Of a stretch of 64,000 bases of DNA, positions 34,991 through 43,151 are shown in pieces (position 1 is the first letter of the stretch; every line of letters starts with the position of its first letter). Under the pieces are notes generated by a model that worked only from the letters and a program-made list of their open reading frames with translations, made no database searches and was not told the DNA's origin. The position numbers and the translations under genes were made by a program. This DNA is from Amycolatopsis sp. 195334CR (lineage in GTDB: Bacteria > Actinomycetota > Actinomycetes > Mycobacteriales > Pseudonocardiaceae): assembly GCF_017309385.1 (NCBI RefSeq), contig NZ_JAFJMJ010000002.1, forward strand, positions 2,728,001 through 2,792,000. The letters run 5' to 3'.

Positions 34991-35890
34991 ATGACAGCCA
35001 CGCTCACCACCGAGGTCACCGCGGCCGCCGACCGCATCCGCCCGCACGTCCGGCGCACGCCGCTGCTGCACGCGGAGGTCGATGGCAGGCCGCTCGCGCT
35101 CAAGCTCGAACACCTCCAGCGCACCGGCTCGTTCAAACTGCGCGGCGCGCTCAATGCCCTGCTCGCCGGCGACCTCCCGGCCGAGGTGGTGACCGCGTCG
35201 GGCGGCAACCACGGCATCGGCGTGGCGACCGCCGCGCGGATCCTCGGCCTCCGCGCCACCGTTTTTGTGCCGGACTCGGTGCCCGAGGGCAAGGCGCGGC
35301 GCATCGAACGGGCCGGGGCCCGCCTGGTCCGCGCGGGCTCGACCTACTTCGACGCCGCCGCCGCGGCGCGGGAGGCCGCGACGGGACCGGGCATCCGGTA
35401 CGTCGAGGCGTACAACGACCCCGTGGTGATCGCCGGGCAGGGCACGGTCGCGGCCGAGATCGTGGCGGACGCCCCGGAGGTGGACGCGATCGCGGTCGCC
35501 GTCGGCGGTGGTGGCCTCGCGGCGGGTGTCGCGCTGGGCGGGGCGGGCCGGTTGACCGTCGCCGTCGAACCGGAGCGGTGCGCGTGCCTGCACCACGCGC
35601 TGGCCGCGGGTGAACCGGTGGACGCCGAGGTGGTCTCCGTCGCGTCGTCCGCGCTCGGCGCCACCCGGGCCGGGGCGGTCCCGTTCGGGATCCTGTCCAG
35701 CCACCCGGTGCGGTCGCTGCTCGTCACCGAGGACGCGATCCTGGCCGCCCGCGACCGGCTGTGGGAGGAGTTCCGGCTGGCCGTCGAACCGGCGGCCGCG
35801 GTGCCGTTCGCCGCGTGGCTCGACGGCCAGGTCCCCGGGGAACGCCCGTGCGTGGTCATCTGCGGCGCGAACGCCGACTGGACCCCGTGA
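34991..35890 (+). CDS. PLP-dependent threonine/serine dehydratase-like lyase
   Basis: The 299-residue fold-type II enzyme has a PLP lysine in RTGSFKLRGALNALL, the substrate loop TASGGNHGIGVATAA and the phosphate-binding GGGGLAAGVALG. It resembles IlvA/SrrD catalytic domains without the C-terminal ACT regulatory domain, so it is a single-domain catabolic type. It likely deaminates a beta-hydroxy amino acid (Thr, Ser or 3-hydroxyaspartate). The conserved Ser/Cys near the C-terminus is seen as CGAN. It is controlled by the divergent LysR gene by inference. Confidence 0.88.
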   Translation: MTATLTTEVTAAADRIRPHVRRTPLLHAEVDGRPLALKLEHLQRTGSFKLRGALNALLAGDLPAEVVTASGGNHGIGVATAARILGLRATVFVPDSVPEGKARRIERAGARLVRAGSTYFDAAAAAREAATGPGIRYVEAYNDPVVIAGQGTVAAEIVADAPEVDAIAVAVGGGGLAAGVALGGAGRLTVAVEPERCACLHHALAAGEPVDAEVVSVASSALGATRAGAVPFGILSSHPVRSLLVTEDAILAARDRLWEEFRLAVEPAAAVPFAAWLDGQVPGERPCVVICGANADWTP

Positions 35891-35961
35891 CCTACGCCGG
35901 CGGGGCCACGCGGTCGAACATCTTCCCCGCCTTCAACAGCGTGGAGAACGAGTAGCCCGGC

Positions 35962-36666
35962 CTAGGCGATCCACGCGGGCAGTTCCGTTTCCAGGCCCAT
36001 GATCCGCGTGGTCGGCCTGCGGCGCGGCCACTTCCCGGCGGTGGTGACCTCCGCCAGGTTCTCCGCGAACGCCTTCCGCTGTCCCGGGGCCGCGACCGGC
36101 CACCGCAGTCTGAGCACCGGCCGGACCGGCGCGAGGAACTCCCTGACCGTTTCGTGCGCGCCGGCCGACCGGGCCCGGTGGTCCCGTTCGGCCCGGTAGG
36201 CCAGTTCCAGCTCGATCCGCGGTGGCGCGCCGCCCGCCTGGTGGTGGCACCGGGTGAGCATCCGGGTGATCTCCTCCAGTGCCAGCCGCACCGTGCCGGA
36301 CATCCGGTCCTGCCACAGCCCGGGGAACGGCACGTTCGGCGCCTGGGTGAGCGCTTCCTCCCGCATCACGATCAGCGCCCGCACTGCCGTCCCGGCGAAC
36401 TCCACGCGAAGCCGCGCCCACCGGCCGCCGACGTCGACGTACAGCAGTGGCGCGCCGACCGCGCAACCGCGGCGGATGCGCTCGCGCGCCTCGACGAGCG
36501 GGTGGTCGAGCACCACCTCGCCGTCGTGACGGTGTTCCGGCAGCACGAAGACGAACTCCAGTTGCTCGCCGGTGAGCTTCAGGCGCGCCGGGAAGAGCGT
36601 CCCGAAGTCGTGCATGAACGCCGAGCCGACGGCCAGCGCCTCGATGCTGGACCCGTCTCGGGTCAT
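35962..36666 (-). CDS. Hypothetical protein of the roadblock operon
   Basis: The 234-residue soluble protein is of no family I recognise. It has an N-terminal beta-rich part (FGTLFPARLKLTGEQLEFVFVLPEHRHDGEVVLDHPL) and a helical, arginine-rich C-terminal half (IELELAYRAERDHRARSAGAHETVREFLAPV). ATG 36666 was chosen because GGAGGAGGCGGTG precedes it. It follows two roadblock-type genes on the same strand, 39 bp behind the second, and is likely a partner or effector of them. A small-GTPase-interacting role is only a guess. Confidence 0.7.
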   Translation of the reverse strand: MTRDGSSIEALAVGSAFMHDFGTLFPARLKLTGEQLEFVFVLPEHRHDGEVVLDHPLVEARERIRRGCAVGAPLLYVDVGGRWARLRVEFAGTAVRALIVMREEALTQAPNVPFPGLWQDRMSGTVRLALEEITRMLTRCHHQAGGAPPRIELELAYRAERDHRARSAGAHETVREFLAPVRPVLRLRWPVAAPGQRKAFAENLAEVTTAGKWPRRRPTTRIMGLETELPAWIA

Positions 36667-36705
36667 CACCGCCTCCTCCGCCGTGCGCACCGCTCCCCGG
36701 GTGAG

Positions 36706-37080
36706 CTACACCTGCAGTTCGGACTCGATGCGCTTGAGGTAGTGCCGCGCCAGCGCGAGATTGGCCTGGTCGCGGTCGAGCACCAGGTACAGGAACAGCG
36801 TGCTCCGCGCGCCCAGCGCGGTGTCGAGCAGCCGGATCAGGTGGTACTGGCGGCGAAGCGTGATCAGGATGTCCTCGATGCTGTCGTTGAGCGCGAGCGA
36901 GGACATCACGCGCAGCTTGGATCTGACCACGTCGGTGTTGCCCGCCGCCGCCACCTCCAGGTCGAACCAGTCACCTCCCCCGGCGGTGCCGAGCGACATC
37001 CCGCTCTCGTAGTCGACCAGCGCGACCCCGAGCGCGCCGGTGATCGACATGGATTCCTTCAGTGCGGTGTCGATGTTCAT
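36706..37080 (-). CDS. Roadblock/LC7-like protein, diverged
   Basis: The 124-residue alpha/beta protein starts NIDTALKESMSITGALGVALVDYESGMSLGTAG, which matches the roadblock/longin fold's first helix and strands. A helix-strand pattern and ...STLFLYLVLDRDQANLALARHYLKRIE follow. Bacterial roadblock proteins (MglB, CvnB) act as partners of small Ras-like GTPases. It is co-transcribed with a clearer roadblock gene 47 bp upstream. No MglA/CvnD-type GTPase gene is nearby. Confidence 0.75.
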   Translation of the reverse strand: MNIDTALKESMSITGALGVALVDYESGMSLGTAGGGDWFDLEVAAAGNTDVVRSKLRVMSSLALNDSIEDILITLRRQYHLIRLLDTALGARSTLFLYLVLDRDQANLALARHYLKRIESELQV

Positions 37081-37127
37081 CGAAAAACTCCACTTCCTCG
37101 GTGTGCTCGGGGACCGGGTCCCGCCGG

Positions 37128-37514
37128 TCAGTGCCGGGACCCCACTCGGTCGGCCAGGATCGAGCCGATCCGCTCGATGACCGGGCGGCAGGCGAACAGC
37201 AGCCGCCCGACGTTCAACTCCTTGTCTCCGATGACGACCATCAGCGCCGACCGGCTGATGGCGAAGACGGCCATGTAGCCCTCACTGCCGAAAACCACGG
37301 TCTGGCCGAGCGTTCCCTTGCCCGTCACCTCGACCGCCTGGCGCGCGATGCCCAGGTCGGCGGCGGCCAGCGCGGAGAGCTTCGCCGGATCGATGCTCAT
37401 CGCCGCGTCCGCGACGATGGGGATCCCGTCGACCGCGGCTATCACCGTGTCGGTCACCCCGGTGACGCTTTCCCGGAGAGTGCGCAACTCGGCGATCAGT
37501 GCGTCGAAATCCAC
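37128..37514 (-). CDS. Roadblock/LC7 domain protein
   Basis: The 128-residue roadblock protein has LRESVTGVTDTVIAAVDGIPIVADAAMSIDPAKLSALAAADLGIARQ, the typical pattern of a dimerising roadblock domain, then the second strand set (VVFGSEGYMAVFAISRSALMVVIGD). It starts at GTG 37514 after AAGG. It heads a three-gene operon with a second, diverged roadblock protein and a hypothetical protein. Roadblock proteins usually modulate Ras-like GTPases, but the cognate GTPase is missing here. Confidence 0.88.
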   Translation of the reverse strand: MDFDALIAELRTLRESVTGVTDTVIAAVDGIPIVADAAMSIDPAKLSALAAADLGIARQAVEVTGKGTLGQTVVFGSEGYMAVFAISRSALMVVIGDKELNVGRLLFACRPVIERIGSILADRVGSRH

Positions 37515-37702
37515 AAACCTTACTTTCTGCTACGGGAAATTCAAAGCCGGGAAAACTTAAACAGATTCACCCGGCCGGCACCACGGCCCACCAGCAGCAC
37601 CACTCGATCGCGTGAAGCGCGACCAATGCTGTAACAACGAATTCCTGGCCCTCACCAACAATTCCCCGACATCGGACGGTTATTGGGCAACAGAAAAAGA
37701 AA

Positions 37703-37741
37703 ACGGGCTCAAACAGGCGACATTCGCCCGTTTGAGCCCGT
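37703..37741 (-). terminator. Strong intrinsic terminator of the HAF-repeat genes
   Basis: ACGGGCTCAAAC (37703-37714) pairs perfectly with 37730-37741, and inside it GGCGA pairs with TCGCC. On the minus strand the stem is followed by TTTTCTTTTTCTG, a classical U-tract. It ends the transcript of the secreted HAF-repeat genes 12 bp after the stop of the second one. The rest of the gap to 37514 holds only the roadblock operon's promoter region, where I see no clear box. Confidence 0.92.
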
Positions 37742-37752
37742 CTGTTGGGCCG

Positions 37753-38757
37753 TCAGGAGCAGCGGTAGTGCGAAGGCCGCTTCGCCTCGACCCCGGCGAT
37801 CGTGCGCTCGTCGTCGCTGAGTCCGGCCAGCGTGAAATTGGTCGTGATCGGCTGCGCCACGACCGCGCCGTCACGCCAGAGCACCACGCCCGACTGGGAG
37901 CCGTAACCGGCGATGGTCCCGTTGCCGCCGAGGGAAACCCCTTCGCGGAGACCGGTGCGGATGGTGCGGACCAGTTCGCCCCGCGCGTTCCACTCGGCCG
38001 CCGCGTAGCTGCCGGCTCCGTCGACGCTGCCGACGACCCGGCCGCCCCGGATGCCCCATGGCGTGCTGGAGCCGTCGGCGCCCATCGACGCGAGCACCCG
38101 CCACTGACCCGCGGGGTCCACCACGTAACCGCCGGTACCGGCGTCGGTCTGCACGATGACCCGGCCCTGCTCGTCGAGGTCGGCGAGGTGGTGGTAGCCG
38201 AGGTTCTGCGGGGTGGGCAGCTCGCGGTAGGTGCCGGGCGCGTTCCCCGGCCACACCACCAGGATGAGCCGCGAGCCGGCGTCGGCCCAGCCGGCGACGT
38301 CGCCGGCGTTGTTGACCGCCCACGCCGATGAGCTGGTCCACGCGGGATTCGCGGGCAGCTTGGTGACCTGGCCACCGTGGCCGACGGTCACCGCGTGGAA
38401 GACGCCGTCGACGACGGTGTCGCCGATCACCAGGCCGGAGGCGTTCACGTCGCGCAGGTGCGGCACGCTGGTGTCGGCCCGGAACACCACCTTCCCGTTG
38501 TCCCACAACGTTCCCCGGGGGTCGGCGACACCGTCGCCCCAGAGCGGCCTCAGCCCGGTGATGCCCACCGCGTACCGGCTGCCGTCGTAGGCGTCGACCT
38601 CACCGATCTCCGCGCCCGGCGGCAGGTCCCAGACGGTCTTCTGCCAGGCGCAGGCCGCCGCCGGTTCCGCCGCCACGGCCGGACCGGCGGGGATCGCCGC
38701 CAGCGCCGCCCCGAACACGGCCGTGGCGAGTACGCGTCTCAGTCGTTTCTCCGACAC
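37753..38757 (-). CDS. Secreted HAF-repeat beta-propeller protein (paralogue 2)
   Basis: The 334-residue precursor has a signal peptide (residues 1-29, ending GPAVAAE). The mature part is a run of short beta repeats in which N.AG.V.G and W.NG alternate (DGSRYAVGITGLRPLWGDGVADP, NNAGDVAGWADAG, RGGRVVGSVDGAG, SLGGNGTIAGYG), the HAF-type extracellular repeat. Cys pairs occur near the start (AACAWQ) and at the very end (YRCS), probably closing the propeller. GTG 38757 follows AAAGG. It is a tandem paralogue of the next gene. Function is unknown. Confidence 0.8.
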   Translation of the reverse strand: MSEKRLRRVLATAVFGAALAAIPAGPAVAAEPAAACAWQKTVWDLPPGAEIGEVDAYDGSRYAVGITGLRPLWGDGVADPRGTLWDNGKVVFRADTSVPHLRDVNASGLVIGDTVVDGVFHAVTVGHGGQVTKLPANPAWTSSSAWAVNNAGDVAGWADAGSRLILVVWPGNAPGTYRELPTPQNLGYHHLADLDEQGRVIVQTDAGTGGYVVDPAGQWRVLASMGADGSSTPWGIRGGRVVGSVDGAGSYAAAEWNARGELVRTIRTGLREGVSLGGNGTIAGYGSQSGVVLWRDGAVVAQPITTNFTLAGLSDDERTIAGVEAKRPSHYRCS

Positions 38758-38786
38758 CAAAGCACCTTTCTGTCCTGAATGGATGG

Positions 38787-39857
38787 TCAGCCGCAGGTCC
38801 ACACCGTCGGCATGTGCTTGCCACCGGGGATCGCCCAGCTCCGGCCCGCGATCGCGCCGTCGTCGCTGGACACCAGGAGCTGCAGCCCGTGGGTCTCGGT
38901 GAAGTTCAGCGTGGAGCCGAGCGTGGTCCGCTGCCACACCCCGAATTCGCGCCAGTCCGGATCGTCGGTGCGGCCGACGAGCTGCCCGTCGTCGTTGATG
39001 CCCCGGATGTCCGCGGACCGCGTCACCTCACGCGGCTGCCCGTCCCGGTCCCAGAGCACGCTGCGGAAGAAGGCGCCCGTCTCGTAGCTGGCTTCGCCGA
39101 TGACCCGGCCGTTCGAGATCCCCCGGGTGATGACGTCGTAAGCCCCTTCGGGCAGCGGCAACCGGCGCGCCACCCCGTCCCGCCAGAGGTACGGCACCTG
39201 GTTGTAGTCCTCTTCGACCGAGACCAGCACGGTGCCGTCCTCGTCGATGCCGTCGGCGGTGGCCCGCGTCCCGGGCAGGCCGGTCAGCTCCACCACCGTG
39301 CCCGGTGCGTCGGCGGGCCAGATGACCGGATGCCAGAAGGGCCCGTCCTCGGCCATCGTCTCGACGGCGCCGACGATGTCACCTTTGTCGTTGACGCCTT
39401 CGGCCATCGACTGGCCGGCACCGGGCAGTTCGGGCAGGCGCTCCATCCGGCCGTCGCGCGACCGGATGGCGGCGCGGAAACCGGTCTGCTGGTAGGCGAT
39501 GCCGACCACGGTCCCGGCGTTGTTCACCCCGGTGATGGTCAGCCGCTTCTGGAACTCGGGGTCGTCGAGGTTGCCGAACTCGGTGAACTGGCCGTTCTTC
39601 CACCGCACGGCCCGGCTGCCCTGCTCGGAGTCCGCGCCGTAGGAGACGCTGCCCGCGTAGCCGCCGGTGCCGTCCGCCGCGTCCACCCCGCCGGTGAGTG
39701 CGCCGGACGGCAGCGGCAGGACGGTCCGCGTCCAGGTGCACGCGTCCGGTGCGGCGGGCCCCGCCGAGGCCGCGGGCGCCACCGCACCGGTCATCGTCGC
39801 GATCAGCACCCCGGAAAGCAGGAAGCGCGTGAGAAACCGGTTCGTCATGCCGCCCAT
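38787..39857 (-). CDS. Secreted HAF-repeat beta-propeller protein (paralogue 1)
   Basis: The 356-residue precursor has a signal peptide (residues 1-32, ending PAASAG) followed by repeats such as GVNNAGTVVGIAY, GVNDKGDIVGAVE, GISNGRVIGEASYE and GINDDGQLVGRTD, typical of HAF extracellular repeats. The mature start DACTWTRTVLPLPSGALTGGVDAADGTGGYAG parallels the downstream paralogue (CAWQKTVWDLPPGAEIGEVDAYDGSRYAVG), and both end with a C-terminal Cys. ATG 39848 (MTNRF) is an alternative start. The two genes lie 29 bp apart and share one terminator. Confidence 0.85.
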   Translation of the reverse strand: MGGMTNRFLTRFLLSGVLIATMTGAVAPAASAGPAAPDACTWTRTVLPLPSGALTGGVDAADGTGGYAGSVSYGADSEQGSRAVRWKNGQFTEFGNLDDPEFQKRLTITGVNNAGTVVGIAYQQTGFRAAIRSRDGRMERLPELPGAGQSMAEGVNDKGDIVGAVETMAEDGPFWHPVIWPADAPGTVVELTGLPGTRATADGIDEDGTVLVSVEEDYNQVPYLWRDGVARRLPLPEGAYDVITRGISNGRVIGEASYETGAFFRSVLWDRDGQPREVTRSADIRGINDDGQLVGRTDDPDWREFGVWQRTTLGSTLNFTETHGLQLLVSSDDGAIAGRSWAIPGGKHMPTVWTCG

Positions 39858-39901
39858 TCACCGGCAGCGACCTATATCCACGCCATATTCCGGGAAACGG
39901 A

Positions 39902-40492
39902 CTAACGCAGCTCGGCGGCCGACGGCACGACCACCGCGTAGAGATCACCGATCGTGGCGAGGGCCGCGCGGTGCTGGTCCGCCGCGGCCACCGGACCGGC
40001 GGCGGACGGCAGGGCGCGGGTGGCGCAGGCCCCGGCGACCACGGTCGGGGTGTTCCCGCGCAGGAACGCGCCTTCCGCGGTGAACGTGACGCACATGTGG
40101 GTCATGAACCCGGCGATCACCACGTCCCGGTGCCCGGCGGCGTCGACCAGCTCCCCCAGTTCGGTGCCGACGAACGAGTTCGGCGCGGTCTTCACCACGA
40201 CCCGCTCGCCCGGCGCGGGCGCCACGCGCTCGTGGATCCGCCCGATCTCCTGTCGGATGTCGTAGGGGCTGCCCTCGCCGCTGTCGTGCATGACGTGGAT
40301 GACGGTGGCGCCTTCGGCCCGGGCACGGGCCAGCAGCGCGGCCGCCTCGTCGAGCGCGCTCTCCCAGCCGTCGAGCTCCATCACGCCACGCGTGTAGGTG
40401 TTCTGGTAGTCGACGAGGATCAGCGTGGCGCCCGAAAGCGCGGCGGCGGTGGTCGGCAGGCTGCTGATTTCGCGGAGCGTGGTGCTGGTCAT
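39902..40492 (-). CDS. Isochorismatase-family cysteine hydrolase
   Basis: The 196-residue enzyme has the isochorismatase-like fold. The catalytic Asp is in LILVDYQNTY, the Lys in VVVKTAPNSFVGTEL, and the nucleophilic Cys in AGFMTHMCVTFTAEGA. Relatives hydrolyse isochorismate, nicotinamide, N-carbamoyl compounds or maleamate; the substrate cannot be fixed. It is divergent from a GlxA-type regulator, a very common pairing in which the regulator controls the hydrolase. ATG 40492 begins MTSTTLREISSLP. Confidence 0.9.
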   Translation of the reverse strand: MTSTTLREISSLPTTAAALSGATLILVDYQNTYTRGVMELDGWESALDEAAALLARARAEGATVIHVMHDSGEGSPYDIRQEIGRIHERVAPAPGERVVVKTAPNSFVGTELGELVDAAGHRDVVIAGFMTHMCVTFTAEGAFLRGNTPTVVAGACATRALPSAAGPVAAADQHRAALATIGDLYAVVVPSAAELR

Positions 40493-40530
40493 CTTGTTCC
40501 TTCGGTTCGTCGGGGTACGGCTACCATCGT

Positions 40531-40572
40531 GGCTGACCTGATCGACCACGGAGATACGGAATCGGGTCAGCC
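40531..40572. promoter_or_regulatory. Interrupted palindrome in the isochorismatase/GlxA-type promoter region
   Basis: GGCTGACCTGAT (40531-40542) and ATCGGGTCAGCC (40561-40572) are inverted repeats with one mismatch, separated by 18 bases, located centrally between the divergent starts. The spacing suits two half-sites of an AraC-type dimer or a hairpin in the leader of the regulator gene. Confidence 0.5.
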
Positions 40573-40611
40573 CTGGCCGGGATCGGCCGACATCCGCGAG
40601 GGAGGGACCCG

Positions 40612-41592
40612 ATGCGTGCTCCGGGAGTGGCCGTCCTGGCCTTCGACGGCATCAGCCCGTTCCACCTCGCCGTGCCGTCGCTCGTGTGGGGGCCGGAAGC
40701 CCCCACCGGCGACCTCGAACCGTGGCCGATCACGGTGGCCGCGCCGGAGCCGGGCCGCCTCAGGACCACCGCGGGCTACGCGATCGACGTGACCGCGGGC
40801 CTCGACGCGCTCGACACCGCCGACATAGTCGTCGTGCCGTGGTGGTCCCATCCGGAGTCGCCCGCGCCCTCGGCGGTCTCGGCCGCGTTGCGTGCCGCGC
40901 ACGAGCGCGGCGCGCTGGTCGTCGGACTCTGCCTGGGGGTGTTCGTCGTGGCCGATGCCGGGATCCTCGACGGCCGCGCGGCGACCACGCACTGGAGGTG
41001 GGCGGACACGTTCCGGCGGCGTTTTCCCCTGGTGCGCCTGCAACCGGAGGAGCTGTACGTCGACGAGGGCGACGTCGTGACCGGCGCGGGCGCGACCGCC
41101 GGGATCGACACCTGCCTCCACCTGCTCGCCGGCCGGGCCGGTCAGGCCGCGGCCAACCGGGTCGCCCGCCGCATCGTCGCCGCGCCACACCGGCCGGGCG
41201 GGCAGGCGCAGTTCATCGAACTCCCGGTCCCCGTCCCGGACGAGGACCCGCTCACCGCCGTACTGGCCTGGATCCAGTCCCGTTTGGACAGTCCACACAG
41301 CATCGACGAGCTGGCCGCGCGGGCGCACATGAGCCGCAGCACCTTCACCCGCGCCTTCCGCGCGCGCACCGGCACCACCGTCCACCACTGGCTGGTCGCG
41401 CAACGGCTCGCGCGGGCGAGGCACCTGCTGGAAACGACGACGCTCGGCATCGACACCATCGCCACGCGGTCCGGTTTCGGCACCCCGGCCCGCCTCCGCG
41501 AGCACTTCGCCACCGCACTGGGCACGACGCCCACCCGCTATCGCACCGAATTCCCCGCGGGACCGCCGGAGCGACGTAGGATCAGCACATGA
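40612..41592 (+). CDS. GlxA-type regulator (DJ-1/PfpI plus AraC HTH)
   Basis: The 326-residue protein has an N-terminal class I glutamine amidotransferase-like domain (1-190) with the elbow Cys in VVGLCLGVFVVADAGILDGRAATTHW. The C-terminal AraC-type double HTH (about 235-320) contains SIDELAARAHMSRSTFTRAFRARTGTTVHHWLVAQRL and the second motif GFGTPARLREHFATALGTTPTRYR. Members sense amino-acid or quaternary-amine metabolites without catalysis. The RBS is GAGGGAGGGACCCG. It likely controls the divergent isochorismatase gene. Its stop overlaps the next ATG (ATGA). Confidence 0.92.
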   Translation: MRAPGVAVLAFDGISPFHLAVPSLVWGPEAPTGDLEPWPITVAAPEPGRLRTTAGYAIDVTAGLDALDTADIVVVPWWSHPESPAPSAVSAALRAAHERGALVVGLCLGVFVVADAGILDGRAATTHWRWADTFRRRFPLVRLQPEELYVDEGDVVTGAGATAGIDTCLHLLAGRAGQAAANRVARRIVAAPHRPGGQAQFIELPVPVPDEDPLTAVLAWIQSRLDSPHSIDELAARAHMSRSTFTRAFRARTGTTVHHWLVAQRLARARHLLETTTLGIDTIATRSGFGTPARLREHFATALGTTPTRYRTEFPAGPPERRRIST

Positions 41593-41843
41593 GCGAATCC
41601 CCGGAGGAACTGGCGAAGGCGTTGCGCGCCAAGGCCAGGGCGGCCGCGACCGCGGCGTTGCGCGAGGGACTGGTCGACGTCGAAAGCCGCCACGGCCAGC
41701 ACGTGGCCGACGAGGTCGTCGGCCTGCTCGACATCGCCGACCTCTACCAGGGCCTCGTCGAGCCGGGCCGGGACTCCGACTCTGCCGACGACTCTGCCGA
41801 CGACGACCAGCCGTACGAACTCAACACCAAGTACGAGTGGTGA
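41589..41843 (+). CDS. Small acidic hypothetical protein coupled to the GlxA-type regulator
   Basis: The 84-residue protein has an Ala-rich helix (PEELAKALRAKARAAATAALREGL), a middle part EVVGLLDIADLYQGLVEPG and an acidic tail with the tandem motif DSADDSADDDQ. Its ATG overlaps the upstream regulator's TGA, so it is translated by coupling. It ends directly against the DUF4474 gene's stop (convergent). I do not recognise the family. An accessory of the regulator is possible, and so is an unrelated small helical protein. Confidence 0.7.
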   Translation: MSESPEELAKALRAKARAAATAALREGLVDVESRHGQHVADEVVGLLDIADLYQGLVEPGRDSDSADDSADDDQPYELNTKYEW

Positions 41844-43151
41844 TCACTTCTCCCAGGTGTAGCTGATCGAACCGTCGGGATTGATCACCGGCTTGAACGT
41901 GGGGTCCGCGGCGGCGTAGCGCTGCATCGCCTTGAACATCTCGTCCCGCATCGCGGGCCGGTCCTCGACGTGGATCGTGGCCCGCTGCCCCAGCGCTTCC
42001 CGGTCCACGTTCGGATCGGTCTGGATCGCCAGGTTCCAGTAGTGGCGCTTGTCCGTGCCGTCGGCACCCTGCCCGTCGTTCGTCAGGTAGACGCGGTCGG
42101 GGTTGTTCTTGTCGTAGATCTGCTGGGTCACCCGGATCTGCTCGTCACCCTGGGCCGCGGAGTGGTAGCCGGGGATGTTGTCGGGTCCCTCGGGGTCGGC
42201 GTCCTTGGCGTACAGCGCGACCTCGCCGCCGAACGAGCCGCCGTACCCGTAACTGCCCTTCCACGCCTCGAACCGGTACTGCTTGCCGGTCACGGGATCG
42301 CGGAACTCGATGTTCGGGTGGCTGGTCTCGTGGAGCTTCATCCCGAGCGCCGGGCCCGCCTTGTCGTAGAGGTCGTGCCAGCCGAAGTAGCTCTGCAGCG
42401 AGTGTTCCCCGGTGGTGTAGAAGTCGCCGTCCTTGCTGTACTTGAAACCGAAGTGCTGGTACACCTGTTCGGCGAGTTCGGGGTTCTCCATCAGCTTGTC
42501 CATCAGCAGGGACTTGCCGAGGTTCGGGTTCTTCATGAGCACGCTGAGGATATAGCTGAGCTCGCTCAGGACACCCGCGTCCTTCTCCCGTGCGGCACGC
42601 AGGACGGCACCGGCGTCCTCGTCGATGTGGCCCTTCATATCGCGGATCGTCGCGCCCTCGTCGTTGAGGACCTTGTCGTAGGTCCGGACGATCCGCTCCA
42701 TGTCCAGGAGCAGCAGCGCTTCCTGGACCTTCGTTTTGGTCTGCTTCGCCCAGGCGCCGGGGAGTTTGAACGGGTTGTCCTCGGCGCCCTGCCACGCCCG
42801 TTCGAGTTCGGCCTCCAGTGCCTTGGCCTCCTCGCGTTTGCTCCGGGCTTCCTGCTGCGCCTTCTCCAGTGCGTCGCGGACCACCTCGAAGGAGGCCGCC
42901 GACCGCTCCAGGTCGTCGGCCTGCCGCTCGCGGTTCCGGCGGAACGCGTCCAGGTCGGCGAGCGCCGTTTCGCCGGCGTTGCCCTGCCACGCCTGGCTCA
43001 TCTCGGTGCGCACCCCGTCGAGCTGGGCCTTGACGGCGTGCACGGCTTCCTTGGCGGCGCGGCAGGCGCGGGCCCGATCGTCCAGGTCCGTGGTGCTGCC
43101 CTGGTCGAGCTTGTCGGCGAGGTCGTAGATCCGGTCGAACATCGCGGTCAC
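41844..43151 (-). CDS. WXG-like protein with DUF4474-type C-terminus
   Basis: The 435-residue protein has an N-terminal ESX/WXG100-like helical hairpin (1-110, with SQAWQGNAGETALADLDAF) and a long coiled coil. The C-terminal domain (about 230-435) has GDFYTTGEHSLQSYFGWHDLYDKAGPALG and YRFEAWKGSYGYGGSFGGEVALYAKD, which resemble DUF4474. It probably travels through a type VII-like system as an effector or surface protein. Its GTG overlaps the TGA of the small partner gene (GTGA); ATG 43142 is an alternative start. No signal peptide is present. The biochemical activity of DUF4474 is not known to me. Confidence 0.8.
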   Translation of the reverse strand: MTAMFDRIYDLADKLDQGSTTDLDDRARACRAAKEAVHAVKAQLDGVRTEMSQAWQGNAGETALADLDAFRRNRERQADDLERSAASFEVVRDALEKAQQEARSKREEAKALEAELERAWQGAEDNPFKLPGAWAKQTKTKVQEALLLLDMERIVRTYDKVLNDEGATIRDMKGHIDEDAGAVLRAAREKDAGVLSELSYILSVLMKNPNLGKSLLMDKLMENPELAEQVYQHFGFKYSKDGDFYTTGEHSLQSYFGWHDLYDKAGPALGMKLHETSHPNIEFRDPVTGKQYRFEAWKGSYGYGGSFGGEVALYAKDADPEGPDNIPGYHSAAQGDEQIRVTQQIYDKNNPDRVYLTNDGQGADGTDKRHYWNLAIQTDPNVDREALGQRATIHVEDRPAMRDEMFKAMQRYAAADPTFKPVINPDGSISYTWEK

